A DNA stretch of 43,642 nucleotides from Lysobacterales bacterium (GTDB taxonomy: Bacteria > Pseudomonadota > Gammaproteobacteria > Xanthomonadales > Xanthomonadaceae). Shown in pieces: positions 1 through 8,790 of this stretch. Position numbers and translations under genes: made by a program. Below the pieces are notes generated by a model. That model did not search any database, was not told the origin of the DNA, and saw nothing but the letters and a program-made list of their open reading frames with translations. The stretch spans positions 1 to 43,642 of the forward strand of contig JAATFG010000118.1 of NCBI GenBank assembly GCA_015655355.1. Reading direction: 5' to 3'. Each line of letters begins with the position of its first letter. The stretch's first letter is position 1.

Positions 1-1
1 G

Positions 2-1909
2 ATGATCGAGAACATCGTGCGCTACCTTGAAGAAGGCGAGACGCCGCTCAATGCCGCGCTGAAAGGCGCCGGGCAGATCGGCTTCACCATCCTGTCGCTG
101 ACCGTGTCGCTGATCGCGGTGCTGATCCCGCTGCTGTTCATGGGCGGGGTGATCGGCCGGCTCTTCAGCGAATTCGCGATGACCCTGGCGGTGACCATCG
201 TGCTCTCCGGCGTGGTCTCGCTGACCCTGGTGCCGATGCTGTGCGCGCGCATCTTGCGCGCCGAACACGACCGCCACCCGAGCCGCTTCGAGAAGTTCAG
301 CGAAGGCCTGTTCGACAAGACCCTCGCCACTTACGAGCGCGGCCTGCGCTGGGTGATGCAACACCAGAAGGCCACGCTGGTCACCTTCCTGGTCACCGTC
401 GTGATCACCGGCGCGTTGTACGTGGTGATCCCGAAGGGGCTGTTCCCGGTGCAGGACGTGGGCGTGCTGGAGGGCATCAGCATCGCCGACAACTCGGTGT
501 CCTACGACACGATGGTCAACCGCCAGAGCGCGCTGGCCGAGGCGATCCTGAAAGATCCGGACGTGGCCAACCTCACCTCCTACGTCGGCGTCGACGGCAC
601 CAACACCACGCTCAACCACGGCCGCTTCCTGATCAACCTCAAGCCGCGCGACGACCGCAGCGAGACCGCCGCGGAAATCGCCCGCCGCCTGCAGGACGAC
701 GTGGCCGGCGTGCCCGGCATCCGCCTGTACGCGCAGCCGGAGCAGGACCTGACGCTGGACACCGCGATCTCGCCCAGCCAGTACCAGTTCGTGCTGCGCG
801 GGCCGAGCCCGGAGGCGTTCGAGCGGTACGTGCCGGCGCTGGTCGAGAAGCTCAAGGGCATCGGTTCGATCACCGACGTCACCAGCGACCTGGACAACGA
901 CGGCCTCAGCGTCGACGTCGAAGTCAATCGCCAGCTCGCGGCGCGCTTCGGCATCACCCCGGCGACCATCGACAACGCGCTGTACGACGCGCTCGGCCAG
1001 CGCATCGTCTCGACCATCTTCGACCAGTCCAACCAGTACCGGGTGATCCTCGTCGCCCAGCCGGAAAAGATGGCCAGCCTGCAGGCGCTGGGCGAGATCT
1101 ACTTGCCCAGCCAGATCGGCAGCGGCGGGCAAATTCCGCTGAGCAGCATCGCCACGATCAAGACCAGCAAGTCGCCGCTGGTGATCAGCCACCTGGCCCA
1201 GTTCCCGGCGGTGACGATCTCGTTCAACCTGGCCAAGGGCGCGTCGTTGAGCAAGGCGGTGAAGGAGGTCAATGCAGCCGAGGAGGCGGTGCACCTGCCG
1301 GCGTCGATCACCTCGAATTTCCAGGGCGCGGCGCAGGCGTTCGAGGATTCGCTGTCCAGCGAAGTGTGGCTGCTGGTCGCCGCGCTGGTGGCGGTGTACA
1401 TCGTGCTCGGCGTGCTGTACGAGAGCTTCATCCATCCGCTGACGATCCTCTCGACCCTGCCTTCGGCCGGCATCGGCGCGCTGCTGGCGCTGATGCTCGC
1501 CGGGCACGACCTGGACGTGATCGGCATCATCGGCATCGTGTTGCTGATCGGCATCGTCAAGAAGAACGCGATCATGATCGTCGACTTCGCCCTCGAAGCC
1601 GAGCGCGAGCACGGCAAGCCGCCGGCCGAAGCCATTTTCGAGGCCTCGCTGCTGCGCTTCCGGCCGATCCTGATGACCACCCTGGCGGCGATGCTCGGCG
1701 CGCTGCCGATGCTGCTGGGCAGCGGCACCGGCTCGGAGCTGCGGCGTCCGCTGGGCCTGGCGATCATCGGCGGGCTGATGCTCAGCCAGTTGCTGACGCT
1801 GTTCACCACGCCGGTGATCTACCTGTTCTTCGACCGCATCGCGCAGCGCCTGCGCGAGCGCAAGGGCGACGGAGCGCCGGCTGAAGCGGCGGACGGAGAC
1901 GCGCCGTGA
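2..1909 (+). CDS. RND efflux permease, MdtB/MuxB-like (5' end outside window)
   Basis: Inner-membrane proton-driven efflux permease of the RND (HAE1/MdtB) type, exporting drugs or other amphiphiles through a tripartite pump. Only the last 635 residues are present. The frame is open to the window edge, and the first visible residues (MIENIVRYLEEGE) are what normally follows the TM4 aspartate pair, so the ATG at position 2 is internal. The C-terminal half is intact: the second periplasmic porter region, the TM8-9 stretch VYIVLGVLYESFIHP, the TM10 segment GIVKKNAIMIVDFA with its conserved lysine, and a final TM before a charged tail. The stop overlaps the GTG start of the next permease by 4 bp (GTGA). 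That tandem arrangement is typical of heteromeric MdtBC/MuxBC pumps. The periplasmic adaptor is presumably upstream, outside the window. Family is certain; the MdtB assignment is by gene order. Confidence 0.93.
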   Translation: MIENIVRYLEEGETPLNAALKGAGQIGFTILSLTVSLIAVLIPLLFMGGVIGRLFSEFAMTLAVTIVLSGVVSLTLVPMLCARILRAEHDRHPSRFEKFSEGLFDKTLATYERGLRWVMQHQKATLVTFLVTVVITGALYVVIPKGLFPVQDVGVLEGISIADNSVSYDTMVNRQSALAEAILKDPDVANLTSYVGVDGTNTTLNHGRFLINLKPRDDRSETAAEIARRLQDDVAGVPGIRLYAQPEQDLTLDTAISPSQYQFVLRGPSPEAFERYVPALVEKLKGIGSITDVTSDLDNDGLSVDVEVNRQLAARFGITPATIDNALYDALGQRIVSTIFDQSNQYRVILVAQPEKMASLQALGEIYLPSQIGSGGQIPLSSIATIKTSKSPLVISHLAQFPAVTISFNLAKGASLSKAVKEVNAAEEAVHLPASITSNFQGAAQAFEDSLSSEVWLLVAALVAVYIVLGVLYESFIHPLTILSTLPSAGIGALLALMLAGHDLDVIGIIGIVLLIGIVKKNAIMIVDFALEAEREHGKPPAEAIFEASLLRFRPILMTTLAAMLGALPMLLGSGTGSELRRPLGLAIIGGLMLSQLLTLFTTPVIYLFFDRIAQRLRERKGDGAPAEAADGDAP

Positions 1910-4900
1910 ACATCTCGGCGCTGTTCATCCGCCGGCCGGTTGCGACCACGCTGCTGGCCGTCGCGATCCTGCTGTCGGGTTTGCTGGCGTATTTCAATTT
2001 GCCGGTGGCGCCGCTGCCGAGCATCACCTTCCCGGTGATCGCGGTGCAGGCGAACATGGCCGGCGCCAGCCCGGAAACGATGGCGGCCACCGTCGCCGCA
2101 CCGCTGGAGCGGCGCCTGGCGACGATCGCCGGGGTCACCGAAATGACCTCGCGCAGTTCGGTCGGTTCGGCCCAGGTGGTGCTGCAGTTCGACGTCAGCC
2201 GCGACGTCAACGGCGCCGCGCGCGACGTGCAGGCGGCGATCCAGGCCGCGCGCGCCGACCTGCCGAGCACGCTGCGCAGCAATCCCTCGTACCGCGAGTT
2301 CAACCCGGCCGATTCGCCGGTCATGATCCTCGCCCTGACTTCGGACACGCTGACCCGCCCGCAACTGTTCGACTCGGCCGAATCGATCATCCAGCAGCAG
2401 TTGTCGCAGGTCGAAGGCGTCGGCCAGATTTCGCTCGGCGGCAGCGCGCGGCCGTCGGTGCGCGTGGAACTGGAGCCGGACAAGCTCAACAGCTACGGCA
2501 TTGGCCTGGAGGACGTGCGCGCGTCGATCAGCGCGGCGAACGCGAACAGCGCCAAGGGCCACATCGATCAGGCCGGGCAGCGCTACGAAGTCACCTCCAA
2601 CGACCAGATCAACAAGGCCGCGCCGTACAAGGACCTGGTCGTGGCCTATCGCGACGGCTCGCCGGTGCAGCTGAAGGACGTGGCGCAGATCGTCGATTCG
2701 TCCGAGAACCTGCGCAACGCCGGCCTGTACAACGGCAAGAACGCGGTGCTGGTGATGGTGTATCCGCTGCCGGGCAGCAACATCGTCAAGACCGTGGCGG
2801 CGATCAAGAAGGTGCTGCCCACGGTCGAGGCGACGCTGCCGAGCAACATCCACGTGGGCGTGGCGATGGACCGCTCGCAATCGGTCAACGCCGCGGTCGG
2901 CGACACCGAGCGGGCGCTGATCATGGCGGTGATCCTGGTCATCGGCGTGGTCTTCGTGTTCCTGCAGTCGCCGCGCGCCACGCTGGTGCCGGCGGTGGCG
3001 TTGCCGCTGGCGATCATCGGCACGTTCGGGCCGATGTACCTGCTCGGCTACAGCCTCGACAACCTGTCGCTGATGGCGCTGACGGTCGGCACCGGCTTCG
3101 TCGTCGACGATGCGGTGGTGGTGCTGGAGAACATCGTGCGCCACGTCGAGAACGGCATGGACCCGCGCGAGGCGGCGCTGAAAGGCAGCAAGGAAGTGAG
3201 TTTCACCGTGATCTCGATGAGCATCTCGCTGATCGCGGTGTTCCTGCCGATCCTGCTGATGCCCGGCGTGCTCGGCCTGCTGTTCCACGAATTCGCGATG
3301 ACCTTGTCAATCGCGATCCTGCTGTCGCTGCTGATCTCGTTGACCGTGACCCCGGCGCTGGCCGCGCACGTGCTCTCGCGCAATGCGCCGATCCATTCGC
3401 GGGCGCGCTGGGCGCTGTGGTACGACCGCCAGTTCGAGCGCTTCAAGCGCTTCTATTCGCGCACGTTGAACGTGGCGCTCGACCACGCCTTCGTGGTCGG
3501 GCTGGTGCTGATCGGGCTGGTGGTCGGCAACGTGTTCCTGTTCAAGCTGCTGCCGTCGACGTTCTTCCCGGAGCAGGACAACGGCATCCTGATGGGGCAG
3601 ATCAACGCCGACCAGAGCATTTCCTTCCAGGCCATGCGCACCAAGCTGGCGCAGCTGCAGGACATCGTGCAGGAGGACCCGGCGGTCGAATCGGTGGCCG
3701 GCTTCACCGGTGGCCGCGCCTTGAACTCGGCCAGCGTCTTCATCGAACTCAAGCCGTTGCGTGAGCGCAAGGTGTCCGCCGCCGAGGTGGTCGAGCGCCT
3801 GCGCCCGAAGCTCAACGCGGTGTCCGGCGCGCGCCTGTTTTTGCAGGCGGCGCAGGACTTGCGCATCGGCGGGCGTTCGTCCGCCGCCGAATACCAGTAC
3901 ACGCTCACCGCCGACGATTCCGAATCGCTGTACGCGTGGGTGCCGAAGCTGGTCGATGCGCTGGGTGCGCACCGCGACAAGCTCACCGACGTCAACTCCG
4001 ACCTGGAGCAGAAGGGCCTGCAGACCTTCATCGAGTTCGACCGCAACATGATGGCGCGCTACGGCTTCCAGCCGAACCAGCTCGACAGCGTGCTGTACGA
4101 CGCCTTCGGCCAGCGCACCGTGTCCACCGTGTACAACGCGTTGAACCAGTATTTCGTGGTGATGGAAGTGGCGCCGAAATACTGGCAGTCGCCGCTGATG
4201 CTGGAGCGCATGAATTTCAGCACCGCCGCCGGCAATGCCGCCGGTTCCAGTTCCACCCAGATGTCGCGCAAGCTGGTGCAGGACGTGACGCCGTACCAAG
4301 CCATCGCCGGCGCCAGCGCGGCGGCCGACGACCCGGCTGCCAGCGCGGTGGCCAACCAGCAGACCAATGCCATCGCCAATTCGCGCGGCGGCAGTTCCAG
4401 CGGCAATGCCGACAGCACCGAGCGCGAGACGATGGTGCCGTTCTCGATGCTGGCGCGCTATTCCAACGGCTACACCGCCACCCAGGTGAACCATCAGGAC
4501 GGCCTGGTTGCCGGCACGATTTCCTTCAACCTGCCGCCGGGCGGGTCGCTCGGCACGGCGATGCAGACCATCAACCAGACCATGCGCGAGATCGGCATGC
4601 CGGCCTCGATGCACGGCGCATCGGCGGGCGCGGCGCAAACCTACAACAATTCGATGGGGACGATGCCGCTGCTGATCCTCGCGGCCCTGGCCACGGTCTA
4701 TCTGGTGCTCGGCGTGCTGTACGAGAACACGGTGCACCCGATCACCATCCTGTCCACGCTGCCTTCTGCCGGCATCGGCGCGACCCTGGCCCTGCTGCTG
4801 TTCGGCACGCCGTTCTCGATGATCGCGATGATCGGCATCATCCTGCTGGTCGGCATCGTCAAGAAGAACGCGATCATGATGATCGACGTGGCCATCCGCC

Positions 4901-5196
4901 TGCAGCGCGAAGGCTTGCCCGCGCACGAGGCGATCCACGATGCGGCGGTGCTGCGCCTGCGCCCGATCATGATCACCACCGCCGCGGCGGTGCTCGGCGC
5001 GGTGCCGCTGGCGATCGGCTTCGGCCAGGGCGCGTCGCTGCGCCAGCCGCTGGGCGTCACCGTGATCGGCGGCCTGATCCTCAGCCAGGTGTTCACCCTG
5101 TACACCACGCCGGTGATCTACCTGTACCTCGACCGCCTGCGTGCGCGGCTCGCGCGCTGGGCGGCGACGCTGCCGTGGAATCGCGCCGCCGCCTGA
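1906..5196 (+). CDS. RND efflux permease, MdtC/MuxC-like, with low-complexity insertion
   Basis: Complete second RND permease, 1096 residues, starting with GTG inside the stop of its partner. The N-terminus NISALFIRRPVATTLLAVA is the usual TM1 start of MdtC-type proteins. TM4 carries the proton-relay pair D401/D402 in GTGFVVDDAVVVLENI, and TM10 carries GIVKKNAIMMIDVA (K986/K987). With the previous gene it should form a heteromeric pump (MdtBC-like) for drugs, bile-salt-like compounds or metals; the substrate cannot be read from sequence. The protein is longer than the usual ~1030 residues. The excess is residues ~772-842, rich in Ala, Ser, Gly, Asn and Gln, inserted in the second periplasmic porter region just before the conserved MVPFSMLARY stretch. 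No outer-membrane factor follows; the next gene is an RNA methyltransferase. Confidence 0.93.
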   Translation: MNISALFIRRPVATTLLAVAILLSGLLAYFNLPVAPLPSITFPVIAVQANMAGASPETMAATVAAPLERRLATIAGVTEMTSRSSVGSAQVVLQFDVSRDVNGAARDVQAAIQAARADLPSTLRSNPSYREFNPADSPVMILALTSDTLTRPQLFDSAESIIQQQLSQVEGVGQISLGGSARPSVRVELEPDKLNSYGIGLEDVRASISAANANSAKGHIDQAGQRYEVTSNDQINKAAPYKDLVVAYRDGSPVQLKDVAQIVDSSENLRNAGLYNGKNAVLVMVYPLPGSNIVKTVAAIKKVLPTVEATLPSNIHVGVAMDRSQSVNAAVGDTERALIMAVILVIGVVFVFLQSPRATLVPAVALPLAIIGTFGPMYLLGYSLDNLSLMALTVGTGFVVDDAVVVLENIVRHVENGMDPREAALKGSKEVSFTVISMSISLIAVFLPILLMPGVLGLLFHEFAMTLSIAILLSLLISLTVTPALAAHVLSRNAPIHSRARWALWYDRQFERFKRFYSRTLNVALDHAFVVGLVLIGLVVGNVFLFKLLPSTFFPEQDNGILMGQINADQSISFQAMRTKLAQLQDIVQEDPAVESVAGFTGGRALNSASVFIELKPLRERKVSAAEVVERLRPKLNAVSGARLFLQAAQDLRIGGRSSAAEYQYTLTADDSESLYAWVPKLVDALGAHRDKLTDVNSDLEQKGLQTFIEFDRNMMARYGFQPNQLDSVLYDAFGQRTVSTVYNALNQYFVVMEVAPKYWQSPLMLERMNFSTAAGNAAGSSSTQMSRKLVQDVTPYQAIAGASAAADDPAASAVANQQTNAIANSRGGSSSGNADSTERETMVPFSMLARYSNGYTATQVNHQDGLVAGTISFNLPPGGSLGTAMQTINQTMREIGMPASMHGASAGAAQTYNNSMGTMPLLILAALATVYLVLGVLYENTVHPITILSTLPSAGIGATLALLLFGTPFSMIAMIGIILLVGIVKKNAIMMIDVAIRLQREGLPAHEAIHDAAVLRLRPIMITTAAAVLGAVPLAIGFGQGASLRQPLGVTVIGGLILSQVFTLYTTPVIYLYLDRLRARLARWAATLPWNRAAA

Positions 5197-5229
5197 CCGC
5201 GTCGGCGCGCGCCGGCTTACACTGGCGGC

Positions 5230-6114
5230 ATGGACAAATCGCACCGAAACCCGCCGCCTTCTTCCTCGCCGTGGCCGTCGCGCAAGCCGGCCGCGGGCGG
5301 GCGCCAGCAGCGCGACGCGAATCCGCCGCATCGCCCGCCACCCGCTGAAAACGCCGCGGTGCGCAGTAGTTCGGCCAAGCACGAACTGCGCATCCACGGC
5401 CTGAATGCCGTGCATGCGGTGTTCGCGAAACGGCCCGACGCGATCCGCAAGGTCTGGCTGCTCGAATCGCGCATCGCCGCGCTGAAGCCACTGCTGGCAT
5501 GGTGCGTGAAGAACCGCGTCGGCTACCGCGTGGTCGAGGAAGACGATCTGGACAAACTGGCGGCGAGCGCGCACCACGAAGGCGTGGTCGCCGACGTGCT
5601 GAAGGTCGAACCGTTGCCGCTGGCGCAATGGCTGGCGAAGCTGCCGGAGGGCGCGCAATGCGCGATCTGGCTGGACGGCGTCGGCAACCCGCACAACTTC
5701 GGCGCGATCCTGCGCAGCGCCGCGCATTTCGGCGTCGGAGCGATTTTGCTGCCGGAGAATTCGACGTTGCAGCTTTCCGGCGCCGCGACGCGCGTGGCCG
5801 AAGGCGGCGCCGAAGCGGTGACGCTGGTGAGACTGCCGGATGCGCACGATGCGTTGCGGCAACTGCGCGATGCCGGCTTCGCGCTCGCGGCAACGGTCGT
5901 GCGCGACGGCGACGATCTGTTCGCGCGCAAGCTGCCGCAAAAACTCGTCTACGTGATGGGCGCCGAAGGCGAGGGCATGGGCCTGGACTTCGCCGCGCAA
6001 TGCGACGTGCGCCTGTCGATTCCCGGCAGCGGCGCGGTCGAAAGCCTCAATGTCGCCGCGGCGACGGCGGTTTTCCTGGCGGAATGGCGAAGAGCTGCTT
6101 CCCCTCTCCCTTGA
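5230..6114 (+). CDS. TrmH/SpoU-family RNA 2'-O-methyltransferase (YfiF/RlmB-like)
   Basis: SAM-dependent SPOUT methyltransferase, 294 residues, expected to 2'-O-methylate rRNA or tRNA. After a Pro/Ser/Arg-rich, probably disordered N-terminus (residues 1-48) comes a substrate-binding domain starting at ELRIHGLNAVHAVF. The catalytic SPOUT domain has motif 1 NPHNFGAILRSAAHFG (from N153, R162), motif 2 GAEGEGM (244-250) and motif 3 IPGSGAVESLNVAAATAVFLAEW. All three are intact, so it should be active as a knotted dimer. The disordered N-terminus recalls YfiF, but the exact target is uncertain. The ATG at 5230 has only a weak Shine-Dalgarno (GGCGG). The last codons and the TGA lie inside a repeat element, so the terminal SPLP residues come from the repeat and not from the ancestral protein. 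Confidence 0.88.
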   Translation: MDKSHRNPPPSSSPWPSRKPAAGGRQQRDANPPHRPPPAENAAVRSSSAKHELRIHGLNAVHAVFAKRPDAIRKVWLLESRIAALKPLLAWCVKNRVGYRVVEEDDLDKLAASAHHEGVVADVLKVEPLPLAQWLAKLPEGAQCAIWLDGVGNPHNFGAILRSAAHFGVGAILLPENSTLQLSGAATRVAEGGAEAVTLVRLPDAHDALRQLRDAGFALAATVVRDGDDLFARKLPQKLVYVMGAEGEGMGLDFAAQCDVRLSIPGSGAVESLNVAAATAVFLAEWRRAASPLP

Positions 6115-6221
6115 TGGGAGGGGGTGGCGCGTAGCGCCGAAGAGGGTGGGCATGGCGCGAAAAGCCGGCCCCTCTCCCTGCGCACTTCGTGCGCTGTCCT
6201 TCTCCCACGAAGGGGAGAGGG
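6099..6221. repeat. REP-like palindromic intergenic element
   Basis: A compact run of inverted repeats lies between two convergent genes. An imperfect CCCCTCTCCC/GGGAGGGGG hairpin (6101-6124) is followed by GGCGC-GTA-GCGCC (6126-6138), then GCGCAC-TTC-GTGCGC (6180-6194). The outer arms CCCTCTCCC (6171-6179) and GGGAGAGG are near-complements, and a final CCTTCTCCC...GGGGAGAGG structure ends at 6221. The CCCTCTCC-flanked, multi-hairpin style is that of dispersed intergenic elements common in Xanthomonadales genomes (general knowledge; copy number here is unknown). It may act as a bidirectional terminator or as an mRNA 3'-end stabiliser. Confidence 0.75.
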
Positions 6222-6233
6222 AAAAGCCGCGAA

Positions 6234-7646
6234 TCAGAACTCGTGCTCTTCGTGCGCGTTGGCCGGATCGCTGCCGAAATCGCCTTGCGCTTCGGCGGCC
6301 AGGTAGGTGTACGTGGCGTAGGCGGCGACGTTCTGCTGCAAATCCTTCGGATCGATCTTGTCCATCGTGTCGTCCGCGGTGTGGTGCAGGTCGAAGTACT
6401 GGGTCGCGTCGTGGCCCAGCCACGCCCACGCCGCGCCCTTGGCCGCGATCGGGCCGACGTCCGATTCCGGTTCGCCCTTGCCGGGCTGGTATTCGATGCC
6501 CAGCGGCGCCAGTACCGCGGCGATCTTGCTCGCGGCGCCTTTCGCGTAATCGGCGACGTGCGCATCGAAACCGTAGATGTGGCCGGCGCCAAGATCGCTC
6601 TCGGACACCAGCACGTTCTGCTTCACTTCGCCCTTGTGCGCCTCGGCGTAGGCACGGCCGCCATACAAGCCGGCTTCTTCGTTGGCGAAGGCGACGACGC
6701 GGATCGTGCGTGCCGGCTTCAGCGGCTTGATCAACGCCGCGGCGGCCATGCTGATGCCGACGCCCACGCCATCGTCGATCGCGCCGGTGCCCAAGTCCCA
6801 CGAATCGAGATGGCCGCCGATCACGATCACGTCCTTCGGCTTTTTCGTGCCGGTGATTTCGCCAATCACATTTTGCGAGGTATAGGTGCCGTCGAAGCCG
6901 CAATCCAGCGCGACGCGGATTTTGGTCGGGCCGAGCGCGGTCAGGCGGGTGAGTTGTTCGGCGTCGGGGATAGACAGCGCCGCGCTCGGAATCGGGTTCA
7001 CGCCCGGCATGAACATCGTGCCGCCGGTGTGCGGCACCCGGTGCGAATCGGTGCCGGCCGAACGCATCACGTAGCCGATCGCGCCGCGCTTGCCCGCTTC
7101 GGACGGACCCATGAAGCGCACGCGGCTGCCGATGCCGTAATCCTCGCCCGAGCGCTTGGCTTCCATCGTGAAATCGACGAAGGCGATCTTGCCCTTGAGC
7201 GAATCGGCCGGCGCGTCCATCAACGCCTTGAGGCCATCGAAGCGCACCACCTCGCCTTCGACCGTGCCGCCGGGACTACCGCCGAGCGCGGCGAGATAGA
7301 GCTTCTGCGCGTGTTCGCCGAGCACCGCGCCGCTTTCGCTGCGGCGTTCCCATTTCGGGAAGGTGACCGGCTCGGTGTAGACCTTGTCGAAGCCGAGCTG
7401 CTTGAACTTGGCCTTGGCCCATTCCACCGCGCGCGCATCGGCTTCGCTGCCGGCCAGACGCGGGCCGACCTCGGTGGTCAGCGATTCGGTGATCTTCCAG
7501 CCCAGGTCGCTTTGCAGTGCTTCGTCGCGCAACGCGGTGGCCCTGGCAATGGCCGTGTCCGCGATCGTCGTCTGCGCGTGCTGTGCCGCATAGGCCGGCG
7601 CGGCGAGGGCGAGCGAAAGGGCGAAAGCGAGTGTGGCGCGGCGCAT
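6234..7646 (-). CDS. Exported M28-family zinc metallopeptidase (carboxypeptidase Q-like)
   Basis: Secreted or periplasmic di-zinc exopeptidase of family M28, 470 residues, predicted to trim amino acids or dipeptides. Residues 1-20 form a signal peptide ending AYA-A. An inserted PA-type region occupies roughly residues 110-240. The catalytic domain shows all expected ligands: H279 in GGHLDSWD, bridging D291 in GAIDDG, catalytic and metal-binding E323/E324 in NEEAG, D351 in SESDLG, and H421/H422 in LHHTADD. The arrangement resembles plasma glutamate carboxypeptidase/carboxypeptidase Q more than the short aminopeptidases. Its 3' end abuts the repeat at 6099-6221, and a terminator separates it from mscL upstream. 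Substrate unknown. Confidence 0.9.
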   Translation of the reverse strand: MRRATLAFALSLALAAPAYAAQHAQTTIADTAIARATALRDEALQSDLGWKITESLTTEVGPRLAGSEADARAVEWAKAKFKQLGFDKVYTEPVTFPKWERRSESGAVLGEHAQKLYLAALGGSPGGTVEGEVVRFDGLKALMDAPADSLKGKIAFVDFTMEAKRSGEDYGIGSRVRFMGPSEAGKRGAIGYVMRSAGTDSHRVPHTGGTMFMPGVNPIPSAALSIPDAEQLTRLTALGPTKIRVALDCGFDGTYTSQNVIGEITGTKKPKDVIVIGGHLDSWDLGTGAIDDGVGVGISMAAAALIKPLKPARTIRVVAFANEEAGLYGGRAYAEAHKGEVKQNVLVSESDLGAGHIYGFDAHVADYAKGAASKIAAVLAPLGIEYQPGKGEPESDVGPIAAKGAAWAWLGHDATQYFDLHHTADDTMDKIDPKDLQQNVAAYATYTYLAAEAQGDFGSDPANAHEEHEF

Positions 7647-7666
7647 GCGGATTCCCCATGACGAAA

Positions 7667-7701
7667 GAAGCCACGAGCTTGGCAGCCCGTGGCTTCGTTT
7701 T
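7667..7701 (-). terminator. Bidirectional-looking intrinsic terminator between mscL and the M28 peptidase
   Basis: Perfect 9-bp stem GAAGCCACG (7667-7675) / CGTGGCTTC (7688-7696) with a 12-nt loop. On the minus strand, downstream of mscL, it is followed by TTTCGT. On the plus strand it is followed by GTTTT. It most likely ends the mscL transcript just before the peptidase start at 7646. Confidence 0.7.
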
Positions 7702-7769
7702 CCAGCCTGAAGCAGGCAATGCGCGATTCGCGTCGCGGATTGGCCGCGACCGGCGCGAACCGCCGCGGA

Positions 7770-8177
7770 TTACTTCTTCAGCGAATCGCGGATTTCGCGC
7801 AGCAGGAGCACGTCTTCCGGCGTGGCCGGGGCGATCACGTCGGCCGGCTTCTTGACCCGGTTGATCGCCTTGATCAACAGGAAGATCGCCGCGGCGATGA
7901 TCAGGAACTGGATGACGGTGTTGATGAAGTCTCCATAGCCGAGCACCAGTGCCGGCGTGGTTTCCTTGCCGGCGGCATCGACCACCGCATCGCGCAGCGT
8001 CCACTTCCATGCCGAGAAATCCATGCCGCCGGTGAGCAGGCCGACCACCGGCATGATGATCTTCTCGACGAAGGCGGTGACGATCTTGCCGAACGCGCCG
8101 CCGATCACGACGCCGACCGCCAGATCGACGACGTTGCCGCGGGCGATGAACTCCTTGAACTCGCTGGCGATTCCCAT
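7770..8177 (-). CDS. mscL: Large-conductance mechanosensitive channel MscL
   Basis: Pentameric inner-membrane channel that opens under hypo-osmotic membrane tension. The product is 135 residues, the normal size. The N-terminal amphipathic helix [19 protein letters not shown] leads into TM1 ([27 protein letters not shown]) with the small-residue gate. A periplasmic loop follows, then TM2 ([22 protein letters not shown]) and a charged C-terminal helix ending [12 protein letters not shown]. The frame stays open further upstream, but the ATG at 8177 is chosen because family members begin MG-I/F-x-x-EFKEF and because AGGAG lies 8 nt before it. It is monocistronic by spacing, with a terminator about 70 bp downstream. 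Confidence 0.97.
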   Translation of the reverse strand: MGIASEFKEFIARGNVVDLAVGVVIGGAFGKIVTAFVEKIIMPVVGLLTGGMDFSAWKWTLRDAVVDAAGKETTPALVLGYGDFINTVIQFLIIAAAIFLLIKAINRVKKPADVIAPATPEDVLLLREIRDSLKK

Positions 8178-8348
8178 TGTTTGCGCTCCTTGATGCTGTT
8201 TGGAAGAGTGATGAATACGGGCCCAAGCCGGCGCAAAACATAGCATGCCGATTGCCAAGTTCGTCACATTTTTTTCAAGGGTTGCAGCGCCGGACAGGCA
8301 CCATTGCCGAGCGCGAGAAGAGGCGGTGGAGTGCCCGATGCGCGGACT

Positions 8349-8636
8349 TCAGCGCACGATGCGGTATTCGCCTTCGATCACGCTGTCGTTTTCGCCGCGG
8401 CTGGCCGCATGCGGCGCGGTGGCGTCGACGGCCAGTGGCTTGCGGCGCTTGGCCAGCAGCCTCTTCGCGGTGAAGCCGATGGCCAGCATCGCCGCGCCGA
8501 CGAAGAAGCCGAACACCAGCAACAGGCACAGCACGACCACGCCGATCAGGCCCAGGGTGAAGCGCAACAACGACAGGCGTCGCCTGCGTGGGGCGGCGAG
8601 GCGGAAGCTGCTGAAACCGAAGGTCTGGCTGGACAC
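8349..8636 (-). CDS. Small membrane protein of unknown function
   Basis: Predicted 95-residue protein that I do not recognise. A basic stretch RLAAPRRRRLSLLRF precedes about 35 hydrophobic residues (LGLIGVVVLCLLLVFGFFVGAAMLAIGF), long enough for one or two membrane passes. A short positively charged and then polar C-terminus ends ENDSVIEGEYRIVR. The start is uncertain. I chose GTG at 8636 (VSSQTFGFSSF), and an in-frame TTG at 8666 would add ten residues. The only in-frame ATG choices would remove most of the protein. The positive-inside pattern and biased composition support a real gene, but no family was identified. Confidence 0.55.
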   Translation of the reverse strand: MSSQTFGFSSFRLAAPRRRRLSLLRFTLGLIGVVVLCLLLVFGFFVGAAMLAIGFTAKRLLAKRRKPLAVDATAPHAASRGENDSVIEGEYRIVR

Positions 8637-8790
8637 TGTGGCTATTCCATGACGGAAGGGCGGCAAAGCCGTTACCCGAAAGTATTACGGGATCGGGGCT
8701 GACAAGTGTGAGAACTGCGTTAAGTTTCGGAAGATCAATTCCGCTGCCCGGCGATGGAACGGACGGCGAATCGCCGAAACGCGACGCGGC

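Noticed and set aside
3307..6903. A 1198-residue minus-strand open frame
   Set aside because: It lies antisense to the RND and TrmH genes and out of frame with the M28 gene. The Arg/His/Asp-rich composition is typical of shadow frames in high-GC DNA.
8178..8267. N-terminal extension of mscL to 8267
   Set aside because: Residues before [10 protein letters not shown] have no family match, and AGGAG sits correctly before the ATG at 8177.
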